Source of the DNA: Amphirosellinia nigrospora
Taxonomy: Eukaryota; Ascomycota; Sordariomycetes; Xylariales; Xylariaceae
Assembly: GCA_004123355.1 (NCBI GenBank)
Contig: SCHM01000001.1
Coordinates: forward strand, 186,001 to 250,000
DNA: 64,000 nt
Reading direction: 5' to 3'
The position numbers and the translations under genes were made by a program. Of this stretch, positions 1 through 11,281 are shown piece by piece; position 1 is the stretch's first letter, and every line of letters begins with the position of its first letter. The notes under the pieces were generated by a model. The model was not told the origin of the DNA and made no database searches. It worked only from the letters and a program-made list of their open reading frames with translations.

Positions 1-351
1 CCAATGTCGCAACTGTGACGAGTACGGCCATGGCAGTCGAGAATGCCCCAAGCCCCGCGATTGTAAGCATTCAACAAGCTTGGCAGTTACTACGACAAGT
101 GATGCTGCTAACATAGTATAATAGATAGCCGTGTTCAATGCCAAAACTGCGGCGAGATGGGCCATACTAAGGTTCGGTGCAAGAAAGAGACGGTGGCTCC
201 CGAGGCCTTCGAGGGTGACAACGATGGTTTTGCAGGTGGAGGTGGCCTCAGTATGGGAGTTAGAGAAGCAGCTTCAGCCACCAACACGGGCTCCTACGAC
301 AACAATGGATGGGGTACATCTGGTACTGGAGGAGAGGAGGCTGCTTGGTAG
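1..351 (+). CDS. CCHC zinc-knuckle nucleic-acid-binding protein, 3' part (CNBP/Gis2/Byr3-like)
   Basis: The gene enters from the left edge, so only the last part is present. Exon 1 runs to base 62 and a 62-bp GT-AG intron (63-124) is followed by the final exon, ending at the stop at 349-351. Two zinc knuckles of the CX2CX4HX4C type are visible: one starts with CRNCDEYGH and the other with CQNCGEMGH, the latter followed by VRCKK. The tail after the last knuckle is Gly-rich (GGGG, NNGWG). Proteins of this family carry several knuckles and bind single-stranded RNA or DNA, with roles in translation. The splice joins the exons in frame to give the conserved DYS linker between knuckles, which supports the intron. 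The number of upstream knuckles cannot be seen. Confidence 0.85.
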
Positions 352-949
352 ATGTCCTGGCGGCTTGGGCCTGTGTTTTCCCAGTTAACAGTTTCGAACG
401 GGCTCGGGTGAGGGGGTGGTTAGCAAGTCTTTTTTTGATCTGGTTTCGTGGTCCGATTTCAAGAGGTATCTCTTGCCGACTACAGGGGACTGGTAGTACC
501 GTCTCGTCGTCTCGATAGTCTCGATCTGCTTTAGGAGATGCATGTCACTGCTTTCTCATGAATTGAGAGTCAAGCAAGTAAGGTAGAAGTAGCAGTTCAA
601 TGCATAAAAAGTTCTGATTTTCTCATATTCCGCGAAGCATTCTCTCGTTGAGCCTAATTTAGGCACCAAAAAGCTACCAAGTAGGCAGCCACTTACCCTG
701 TTGATTGCCCGCACTTTCAGCGGTATGTGGGTTGTACTGTACCTGCATGGAGCATTGCCCCGCGTCATAACGTCAGGCAGATAGATATATATGTATAGAA
801 ATATCTACCTAGGTACCTATATCTAGCCGACGACCATCTTCTATACCTTAGTACTGTTCTAGTGGTCTCGATCCGCGGTCTAGATCACTAAATCGCTCTC
901 GATATCTCGATTGTCTCTCCTTCTCACCATCCGCCATTGCTACGCCAAG
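352..949. other. intergenic spacer
   Basis: About 600 bp between the zinc-knuckle gene and the WD-repeat gene. It holds presumed 3' and 5' untranslated sequence, an AT-rich stretch near 780-830 and one copy of the dispersed palindrome centred on CCTAGG (805-819). No gene is seen. Confidence 0.6.
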
Positions 950-2929
950 ATGCCAATCACGATCGAGAAGACGTTGGCGGCGTCCCAGTGACGGCTCGAG
1001 GACAGCCGACACAGCTATCTACCGACCCCACCGGCACGAAAATTGCGTATGCGGTAAGTAATACGATGCCGTCTGCTTGTGCCGGGTGCGCAGTCTAATG
1101 GCCAAAAGTCTGGAAAGTCGATATACCTGCGTTCCATCGATGACCCATCAGACTGTTTACAGTACACCGAGCACACAGCGCAAACGACAGTAGCCCGCAT
1201 CGCCCCGCTGCCCAATATTGTACCCGAATATAGGGTCGCGAGCGGAGACGTAACGGGATTGGTTCGAGTATGGGCTTCGACAAAAGACGGAATCAGAAGA
1301 AAGGGTGAGTTGGGCCACGTCAAGTGCTTGCTGTCTGGTAACACGACTAATAACGCTTCGTTGAAGACGAATGGCCGGCTTTTTCGGGGCGAGTAAACGA
1401 CATAGCATTTGCGAGCGATGGGGACCGGGTTATAGCGGTGGGTGATGGCCGCGAAAAGTTCGGGCACGCCTTCAACATCACCGGCGGGAAAGTGGGAGAG
1501 GTAACAGGCCACTCTAAAGTCATCAATGCTGTCGCTATACGGCCCACCGAAAGGACGGTGCGCGCCATTTCCGCCGTGACGGTGAGTGATGATGCGTCTG
1601 TGTGTTTCCTGGGGAACGTCCCGAGTCCCTTCAATTTCAGTCCAAGGCGGACGGCCTGCATAAAGGTTTTGTACTTGGCACCGCCATTTCGCCGGATGGC
1701 AGCAAATTGGTCACTGTGGGCGCCGACAAGCGGATCCAACTGTACCTATTTAGCGAGGAGAAGACCCCCAAGGGCTTCGATCATGCTAGAACGGTTGGCG
1801 AGGGGAGCATACCGGGAGTATATTTGGTGCCAGCTGGTCAAGTGACTCCAAGAGATTTGTCACCGCCAGCGCGGACCAGACAGTGAAGATGTGGGATGTG
1901 GAATCTGGTACGGTCTTGCAGACTTGGAGATTTGGCGGAGACGGTGACCTTAGCGTTGATGATCAACAAGTCGGCATTGTCTGGCCTCAGGGGCGGAGCG
2001 ATGGTTTGATCATCAGCCTAAGTCTCGGCGGCGACCTTAACTACCTGAAGGAAGGAAGTGACAAGCCAATCAAGATTGTTCAAGGGCACAACAAGAGTAT
2101 TACAGCCATGGGCGGCAATGGCGAAACACTATGGACCGGCAGTTTCGATGGCAAAGTGACTACATGGGATATAGCCTCGGGGGGCACAGTCGTCGACGGG
2201 CAGAGCCATACAAACCAGATTACAGACTTTGCATCAGCATCGGACAAGCATACAGTGTCGGCTGGGATGACACGCTGCGCATAATAGATTTATCCACCAA
2301 GACATTTGCTGGCGAGGCTCCGAAGCTTTCTGCGCAACCCAAGGGCATCGCTGCAGCAGATGGTCGTGTTTATGTCGCTACCATCGCTGGGGTTGAAACC
2401 TATGAGAAAGGCCGGCTTGTAGGCAAACTCGACATCACAGACTCGCAACCGACCGCGATCGCGGCGCAAGCCTCATTCGTCGCGCTAGGCACAAGCACCA
2501 ATGCGGTCCGGTTATTTAGGATTGACGGGAGCAACAAACTAACACAGATAGGGGAAGCAAAGGACTCAGTCGCGCAAATCTCTGCTGTGGCCTTCGAAGG
2601 ATGGGTCTCTGCTTGCCGCCGGGAATCAGAATGGCAAAATTTACGCGTACAAGACAGATGGCCTCAAACTTGTCACGGACCGGTGGTCTGCGCACAATGG
2701 TCGTATTACGAGCATAGCCTGGAATGATGCAGGCACCCAAGCCGTCAGCGGTGCGCTGGACACCCATATCTATGTCTGGAGTCTCGCAAAGCCAGGATCC
2801 AGAGTCAATGTGTTGAACGCACATAAGGACGGGGTCAATGGTGTGGCCTGGGTTGGCATGAACAAGATCGCTAGCACTGGTGGCGACGCAGCAGTCAAGA
2901 TCTGGAGCGTTTCGGGGTACAGTAGATAG
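950..2929 (+). CDS. Actin-interacting protein 1 (WD-repeat cofilin cofactor), interrupted by small indels
   Basis: Two-propeller WD40 protein of the Aip1/WDR1 family, about 600 residues, which helps cofilin disassemble actin filaments in the cytoplasm. The start (MPITIEKTLAAS) and the following conserved N-terminal blade (KSIYLRSIDDP, then GLVRVW) match this family. Later blades show typical ends: VKMWDV, VTTWDIA, TLRIIDLS, IYVWSLA and a final VKIWSV before the stop at 2927-2929. Introns are 1054-1108 and 1303-1366. The reading frame changes at about 987, 1620, 1813, 2255 and 2593. At 987 one C missing from a CCC run explains the shift, and at 2255 one G missing from a GG. Amino-acid conservation continues across every break, so the gene is probably intact in the organism and broken only in this sequence. 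Identification is firm; exact start and joints are less so. Confidence 0.88.
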
Positions 2930-4444
2930 GCAGTGCAGCGATGATGCTAGCAAGAGAGGGGAATGAGCAACGGCTGATGATTACATGAGATATAAAGACC
3001 GGCATAGCGTGAGTGACCTTCGCCTGTAGAGAGTGAAAAATGTTCTTCCATGTCTATATAGGATTATGCAAAGAGGGATTGGACAAGAGCGGGTCGGTTT
3101 TGTTTGCAATTGTTATCTAAGCGTCGGGCACTCCCCCCAAACTATCTTGCGTTCGTTGACCTCATCAAAATGATGTTTTGGTACTGGAAGATATTGTGTT
3201 GTTCTTTGCGAGCTGCATGAATGGGAAGTGATGCATAGCCCTTATATGAGACTATCAACGTCTCCGAATTTTCGACAAGCCACCTATATATATGGGCAGT
3301 GTGGCAGGTGATACAAACCGTCTCTGCATCCAATGTGAACAAAGCACCGCTGAGAGGCACACGATGCTTGTCGTAGATTCCACGATCCAATACGGAGACC
3401 TCCAATGTTGGATTCACAGCCATCATGCGTTCAAGGTATGCATATAATCGAGGAGAAGAAAAAAAGCAAAAAGCTCGCTGCTGGAACCTGATGTGGCGTT
3501 TTAAGCGGGGGCTGGCAGCCAGGTCCATTGCCCCTTACGAACGAAGAACCCAGGAAACGAGATGTGATGTAGGTGTGAGCGTCAACTAGGATATCGACCC
3601 ATTAGCCACGTCGTAGGAGAAGAGCAGTAGAGACTGGATACCCCGACGAGATAGGCTTGGAAGTAATCGAAACTGGTTCCTCTCATCCTCTGTCGTGTTC
3701 GAGACGAGGGGGAGGTGAGAAAGTTGATGTAGCAGTAAAAGGTGGTCTAGTGTACCTAAGTATTGTAGTATTGAGGTGGGTGTTATCATACGATGGCTGC
3801 TTCTTTGCCACATCCAGAATGCATCAAGTCCATGGGGCGTCTGTAGGTAGCCACGAGCGAGACAACTGAATATCTAGACAACGAGAAAACCTGCTCGAAA
3901 GCTGTGTTTCCCTGTTTTCTCGAATTAACGTGTCCGTTCAAGGGGCCAGCGTGTGGTACATGTTTTTGTTGTGGACCATACTTAATACTACCCTATCAAT
4001 AGCTTAATTCTTGTTATCCCACAACACATTATTAAAAGAACATCTCTCGCAAAGGTCGCCTTCGAGAAATGGTTTCGAGAACATCAAAAAGTTATTATAC
4101 AATCTAGTGGTCGTTATATATATAATAGGCTTCTCTATTCATTTCATAAGCACCCCTATATCCAACTTTGTGTGTTCAACAACCGGTGCCCAATGAACGC
4201 CAAGTAGGAGGAGCGTCCGTTTCTCATCAATGACGGAAGTCTGATAGATTTATGAACCGTTCCGACTATTACCAATCCCTCCGAGGCCCATAGATAAAAC
4301 GCCCTCTCCCAGTCTCCGTCTATACCAACTCCTTTGCTATCCAACTGATGAATAGTTCGAGAAAAGCGAAAATGAATTACACATTACGTAGCGATGATAG
4401 TGTGTCACTCTAAGACGAGTACCGCACGGCGATGCGGCGAGACA
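2930..4444. other. intergenic spacer between convergent genes
   Basis: About 1.5 kb between the 3' ends of the WD-repeat gene (+) and the glycosyltransferase (-). A 128-codon open frame on the minus strand (3142-3528) has no domain I recognise. The rest is unremarkable and no gene is supported. Confidence 0.55.
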
Positions 4445-7317
4445 TCACCAGGCGAACACCATTAAAGCAGGGTTAAGAACGACAGGGAGGAGGAAGTGAC
4501 AGGCCACAAGCCAGGCGAGAGGGAAGATGGACGCGAAGTAAGTGAGACGCCACTCCTCGGGGAAGCCGTAGAGGCCGGCAATGATGAGCCCGACGGTACC
4601 GAAGCAGAAGATGAACGTGCCCTTGAAGCGTTTCAACAACTTGGGTATTTCATCGAGAAAGTTGACCTCTTCGATTTCCTTCGCTGTCGCGCCCCAGGTC
4701 ATTTCGATGCTGAAGAAGTGACACAGGATTGCCTGTGATACGTGGAGCGACAAACCACCCAAGAAGACACTCATGACTGGGATCCATTTGACGTTGTCCC
4801 AGACTAAAATTAGCAGCATTAGCCTCTACGACTTATTGGAAATGCAATAGAGAAGGGAAACTCACAGGCTCCAATGAGGGACTTCTGGTTAAGGCGGTAT
4901 CGTAGGATGGCCAGCGCAACATTACCAAAACCAGTAAATACGACAATGACGGAGACGAAAATAGCGAAAGAGTCGAGGTAGTACTTGTCGTACAGACCAT
5001 AGAAGAAACCAGTCAGGAAGTAATTGAACAGGGTGATGATCCATGAGGCACCGATGGCGTAATATGTTCCGATATAACTACAGATGGTCATCTTCTTGGG
5101 GAGGTGGATGCTGGAGGCTAGGAATTTCCGGAAGAGTGGTGTGATCGGACCTCGCGTCGGCCAATACCGCAGCGGGTGAAACACCAACTCGTTGCAACCA
5201 TATGCGTACTTCTCCCAACGCGCCAACTCGTCGTATACGGTCAAAGACACGCCTTCTTGGAACCCTTCACCCGTGTACGAGGCGAAGCGGCAGGTGTAGC
5301 CGGCACATTGGAGTCGGAGGGACATGTCGAAATCCTCTGAGACATGGGATTCGGACCAGAACTTCTCGTAGCCGTCCTCATCTTGGTACGAAGCGGCGTC
5401 TTGTACAGCGGACCAGCGCAGGATGGCATTGTGGCCGACAAAGGGAACCGAATCACCGATCGACACAGTGAAGGTAATGGCGGAGTAGATGAGGTTGGTG
5501 AACCACTCGACACTTGTAGTATGTTAGTTTCATTCCTTGATCAAGTAGAATGCAGGGAATCTAGACTTACGCGCCCTCGAAGAACGATTCGCTGACCCGC
5601 ATAACGCCGGAAGAGAACTGTAAGATAGCCACCTGAGGGGATTGCTCCATCTCGCTGACGGCATCTAGCAGACAATCTTCGGGCACACGTGTATCCGAGT
5701 CGATGATAAGAATATAGTCACCGATGCGAATGTTGCCTTCGGCCCAGGTACGGCCTTCATCCTCTTGTAAGATCTCGGCAAGGCACTGTTCATAGGCGGC
5801 AAACTCGTCTGCCTGTGTCCATGTGGCGGGTCTTTGAATACGAGCCAACTTATCCTCGACGCGATTGCTAATCATCATGGCATAGTTCATGTTCGATGCC
5901 TTCTTAAACTTTCCACGACGCAGGAATGGCCGCCCCCGTCCTCAGGGTTGGGGTTGTGTTTCGGTCGAGACACCCAGCCGATATTGTTTTCATCGTAGAA
6001 TTCGCGACGGGCCTGGGCTTCTTCGGAAGAGATGAGCTGCATGCCGTCATCGTTGACAAAAATATTGGCGGAGCCACCTTGGAGCTCGTATGTCGATATG
6101 CACTGTTTGAGTGACTGGACGGTCGGGATAATGACGGCTTTCAGACCTTCCTTATATACCGGCATCTGGATGGTAACGTGTGGCAATGTATGAAGCTCTC
6201 GATCGAGTCGCTTAGGGGGCACTCCCGAGTAGTATTTGCTATTTTGGCTGACGGCAGAAATGGGGCCGAAAATCTCGAAGAAATTGACAATGATGGTCTG
6301 GAAAAAGAAATAGCCAACCCATAGTTGCAGTGGGCTGACTACGATGAGTGCCAGGCGGACGTATGAACCATCAGTCGCTATCTCATAGGCGAGGGACCTA
6401 TAACCGATGCCCAGGGTCGTGATGGCCAAAGCCACGGTGAGTGCGACGGTGAGAGCGCTGGTGAGCTTTACCCGTCTGTCTGGAGACTCGGCAGCAGCCT
6501 CTAGGTCAACAGGCGTGACGTCCACGACTGGGGTCTTCTCGCCCTTGTCACCTTCTGCCTCATCCTCCTCCTCATCTCCTGTTCCCCATATCATCTTCAT
6601 CAGCTGACGTTCTAAAGCTTCCGCCCTCGCAAGGACCTTTTTGGGTTCATCATCCCAAACAACCATAATCTGGAGGTCCTGGATGAACGCAGCAAAGTGA
6701 TGCTTCTGACACCGAGGCAGCTCGCGCATACTAGGCAAGACTTGAAGTCGCAAGCCGTCTGGCAACGGAATGTATTCATAAGTCGTTCGTCTTGACGCTA
6801 GAATCACGTTGATCACTCTCGTGTTGATAGTCATGGCACACTGGAGGTGGGGTTAGCAGCTGTTCAGAGGCAGAGACAGTGTGAGAACAATTGCATACCC
6901 TCACGTTAAGTTCCATTGCCATATCGTATAAGCTGTACTTCATCTCTTGAAGCTGTGGCGGGCAGCACGCATAGTTGTTCCTCCCCTTCTTCAGGACGAC
7001 ACCCTCACCTGGCAGTACACCCGTAGCATATTGCCTTTCTAACTGCTGCTGGTAGAGCCAGCTGCACATGACATCCGCCTTGACGTCGACAAGACTTTCG
7101 CGGGCGTTTCGAAAGTCACCAGTGGGTATAACGAAGCTGGTCGCGATCCCATCGGGGTGCCGGGAATGGAAAAGTTGGGCGTAGCCACAGGTGCAGCTTT
7201 CCCAGCACCAAGCTGCTTCATACTGGTCTCGCTCACCTCCGACACCTCCTTGCCACGGCCCTTCTCTTCCTCACTTTTGCCCTTGCCGGGAGCGAAGTAT
7301 GACTTGAGGAAGCTCAT
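4445..7317 (-). CDS. Multi-spanning family-2 glycosyltransferase (chitin/hyaluronan/cellulose-synthase-like)
   Basis: Membrane GT2 enzyme of about 900 residues. The N-terminus MSFLKSYFAPGKGK is soluble and charged. Two hydrophobic segments (roughly 6330-6460) precede the catalytic domain. Catalytic motifs are in the expected order: VNDDG with the nucleotide-sugar Asp pair, DSDTRVP (DxD), SEDFDM (acceptor ED) and LARWEKYAYG, the counterpart of the (Q)xxRW product-binding motif. Several C-terminal membrane spans follow and the protein ends LMVFAW. Introns are 6841-6898, 5513-5570 and 4804-4865. Frameshifts lie near 7145 and 5925, and sequence conservation resumes directly in another frame after each. 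The processive fold implies polymerisation of UDP- or GDP-sugars into a cell-wall or surface polysaccharide. The fungal GT2 proteins needed for hyphal growth on surfaces (ZtGT2/FgGT2 type) are one possible subgroup, but I cannot assign substrate or subgroup from sequence alone. Confidence 0.85.
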
Positions 7318-10300
7318 GGCGACGACTAGTCCTGGGGCAGAAAATCAAACGAGCGACTACGACTTCACTATGTGCTTGCTGCCACTACACAGGCAGTGAA
7401 TCAGAGAAACGAAGTGAAGAGAAAACGGCGACGGTAATAGTTATGAGGGGACAAGACAGGGGGAATAGGTTTAATGGGCTTGGGTCGTAACCAGGCGCCT
7501 GGGCAGACACGGCACGAGACGAATCGGACAGGACGGTTAGGACCCCTGCGGCTAGCTGCACGCTGCAGAGCGCTATCAGTTCTCGGCTGGCGGCCTGTTC
7601 CAGCCGCACAAGCAGTTGGCGTCAAGAAGACTTACGTTAGTGTAGCTGATGAGAGATCTAGATGGATGGCGTGGGTCGACTGGCGCCTTCACTGGTAGGT
7701 ACCTGAACCAAAAAGCCACCAAATGGTGTGCTGACCAGAGAGACGAGACGAGAAAGTATATGTACAGTGAGGAGTGAGTGAAACTTGCTACCTAGAGCAT
7801 CCCCCGGTCCGAAAAGATACTCTGATATGGATGAACAGGTCAATATCCGCCCAGCTCGGTGAAAGCTAGATGTGACAGTTCGCTTGGTAGAAAAGTTCCG
7901 ATGTTGCAATGGTTCGTTGGCTAGTTTCATTAGGATGGTGGGTTATACCCATGTACTGCAGCATGGACGAGCGGCGAGTGATCGAGGCCCTGTGGCTGGC
8001 GACGCGATGCCAATAATGGCCGGGGGGTATGTCAACTACATCCATAGAAAACAACGTAGATTAGATATCTGTCCGGGTATGGTTGCGGTTCAATATTTCT
8101 CTACGCAGACAATGACCTCGTCTAAGGTCGAGCGGCAACTGCAAAGCTGGTACGGCCAAGGCATCGTAAGAATTGATGCATTGGAAAACATCGACCCGTA
8201 TCTTTTTCGCGTGCTTACAGCACCTGTTCGCGAAGGTGTAAGCTGAGAATAGCTTTTTATAGTTCGCCTCGTCTCTGCATGATACGACGATAGATAACGG
8301 GTGAGGATACCACACTATATAGGCTCGGATCTATCACCATGATGGGTTGAACCATGGGAGATGAGCTGAAGCTGAAGCGAGACAGAATTGCCTTGTGCAT
8401 GAGCGGCTTGGAGGTACTACCTACTATGTATGTAAGTACCTGGCTAGTCTAGCCGAGCTGACCGTGGCAAGTGGAGAATCTCGGGAAAAGTGATAGCGCC
8501 AAAGACTTTCTCCTAGCGCCCGCAATCTGGACTCTTCCAAGGTTCTCTCTTGGCCTTTCCAATGGAGACCTCTTTGTACATACATAGAGTATTGTGTATC
8601 AGCGCTCTCTGGCAATTGCCTCATCAATAATTATCTAAAGCGGGACCAATTTTTCCGTGTCGGTCCAGTCTGCCGTTATGGTGCGCCGTACCCCAACCAT
8701 ACATGCAAGTCGTGCAGTAAAGAGTGGGTTCATGAATACGAGCCATGACACGCCTTGCATCCAGTCTCGTCTTGTAGGCCGCTTTCCGATAGCCCTTCGG
8801 CCCCCCGTCTACAATAGAAGGAAGAAGTAGATATACGACAACGGCGTCATAGAGATATCCTGCCTTTGCCAAGAAACCAGCAACCTAGTGCGGCTTAGCG
8901 AGCTGTCAGGTCGCCCGGGCAGATCCCGAGGGCCCTAGTCAGCCCTGGTAGATATATACTATTAGTAGCTAGTCTGTAGATAGCGCATCGGCTGGATAAG
9001 GCCTGGACAGGGTTTGCTAGGAATCAATCTGTAAAGAGACATCGCGATTGAAGCAACCCCAGTTGTCATCGTGCTGAAATGAAAAATTGCCTCATACTTT
9101 TGTAGTTGAGAGTTCGTGGCCAGACCTTTTATGCTGACTGGCCATGGCAAGTGGAATTGTTCTACTCGCCTTCAACATGGCTCGAATAGTTTCCTATAAT
9201 GTGGGAGTCTATTAAGAAATACCATTTAGGAGTGGGTGGTAGTAATAATGCAACCTGAGACTGAAGATGAAGATGGATATGCGATACAATAAAGCATATA
9301 TACAGACAATGTTCAAGTGGTATGAAACGATCGATAGTTGGGTATATTTAATGATGGTTCTTTTTCCCCCACGAGCATCGTATCCAGCATCTGTCGCGAT
9401 AGTCTAATAGGCCAGCTGCAAATCATCATGTAGGCCTGCAATGATTAGTAGTCGGCAGGAAATTAAAAAAAAATAGATGACGGGAAAGGCAATTGGCGCT
9501 CTGTCAGCAGTGACATTTGGATAGAATGCTTTCCGAAAGGGTTTCTGCCTCCCTCATGAGCGCATTACTTCTAATGAAGAATAATGAGACACTAAAACCC
9601 AAAATCGTGGCCCGCGTGTGATGCAACTAGATCGATGAACGATTCTCAGTCTAGTAGCATATTACCAATCATCCTGCATTACACAGTATATGACGCCTGC
9701 CGACCTCGCACAATCCTAGAGGCTCCCGTCCAAGAGAAGTGCTACAACAAGGGGTCAATGTGGGATGCTTACCGTCTCGATGCAACCCCTTACCCAACAC
9801 ATTATCGTCTCCTTTAACCATGAGGGGTGTTTCTAGCGACGTGCTGGGTGCTCTCGTGACCCAAGACAGGCGAGCAGAGTGAGTAATCAGGGTTGAGACT
9901 GTCACTCCTCAAATATGCTTTCGATGAACTACTTAATTCAAAACTCGCCATCGGCTGCTTCTTATAAGACAGCGGTGTATTCTGTTATTGTATAGGGTTG
10001 TGAGCCATACCCTTTGACGGTCTAGGAAAACGAGAACGGCGGTTGGCTAAGGAAAGGCCAGAGAATATTCGGCAGTGGCCGCCATGGACCTCAGGCCCCT
10101 GTGGTAAGTGATACGAGGCATACGTAATAGATCTTCTTCACGTTACTGCATCCAGCTTTGACTGAGATTTCAATAGGATCGAATTATTATGCTGAAAGGG
10201 GTGGTCGCGTTATCAGATCACGGTCAGCTGGAGAGTTTTCTTGTTTTCGTGTGGACCAAAGTTATGTCTCCTGCTCCGGTGTTTGGGTAGAGACTTCAAT

Positions 10301-10398
10301 TTAATTGACAGACTCGGGATCGGGTTGGCCACGATCCATGGTCATAGGTTAGCATTACTTATAGGTACTGGTAGCTGATAAGTAGGGGAGGGGAAGCC

Positions 10399-10426
10399 GT
10401 GAACGGTGAACGGTGAACGGTGAACG
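10399..10426. repeat. 7-bp tandem repeat (GTGAACG x4)
   Basis: Four consecutive perfect copies of GTGAACG in the upstream region of the trehalase gene, about 0.85 kb before its start codon. Confidence 0.9.
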
Positions 10427-10563
10427 GAGAGATGTTCTCAAAAGTGGAGCCCATCGTCATTGCGGGGACAGCGTCTGCTCTGTACTTGCAAATGCTGTAA
10501 GGAAGCGCGAGGCTGGTTACCTCAGGTTTGAAGAGTCGAATGTTGAATGGGGGCAGGCAGCAG

Positions 10564-10604
10564 CCAGAATGTAGCCAGAATGTAGCCAGAATGTAGCCAG
10601 AATG
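10564..10604. repeat. 11-bp tandem repeat (CCAGAATGTAG, 3.7 copies)
   Basis: Three perfect copies of CCAGAATGTAG plus a partial fourth ending CCAGAATG, in the same upstream region of the trehalase gene as the 7-bp array. Confidence 0.9.
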
Positions 10605-11281
10605 ATTAGAGAGGTAGGGCGATAGGCGTGCTGCTGCTTCCCGACTCGTCTCGAGCGGCTGCAGAGGCCGGTCCGGTCCGGTGGAGATCGTGAAGGCTTT
10701 ATCTTTTTATCTTGTGCACCAGCACTTGTTCCTGTTAGGTCTTCTGACATCATTCCCCATCTTTCATGACTCTACCTAGCTCACTGCAGATTCCAGGAAG
10801 GATAGGATGTCAAGACCCTTTTCTTTTTTTCTTTTTTTTCCCGCTTGACCATCATCGCAGCCCACCGACTACTAGGTCTGTGCATCTATCCGTCCACCCA
10901 TCCACCCATCCACTCATTGCCCTGTCCGAGCGACCGAGCAGCCACCCACGCCTCTCATCAAGAGCTGTTCTGTGTCCAGCCGTCGTCTAGCGTTCCCCTC
11001 GCCTTGTGCTTCTCACCTTATATTTGTCCACTTCTCATCATACGCCCACGAGCTGGCGAGTTGAAGTCTCTTCCTACCTAGTTATCTAGGCACGTGTCCT
11101 GCGCATTCCACTGCAGAGTCTGCCCGATCTACAAAGGATACCTACCCATTGCTGGAACTGGGAACGCGGGCTGCTTTGAATTCCTAGTGCTTGCCCTATT
11201 GACGATCGAATGCGAATGCCCACCCCACGGCCGACCCCCGAATTGCGATCGAATCCGTTCGCCAGAACACTTCGGATCAGG

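Larger units (their letters stand above)
7318..11281. other. long intergenic region
   Basis: Nearly 4 kb between divergently oriented genes (glycosyltransferase on minus, trehalase on plus), so both promoters should lie here. Open frames up to 124 codons occur but none shows a recognisable domain. Near the trehalase end are two short tandem arrays (10399-10426 and 10564-10604) and pyrimidine-rich tracts (10810-10850, and TCCA-rich 10890-10915) typical of fungal promoters. Confidence 0.6.

Noticed and set aside
3142-3528. 128-codon open frame on the minus strand
   Set aside because: No recognisable domain, sits in the 3' spacer of two convergent genes and shows no splice or family support.
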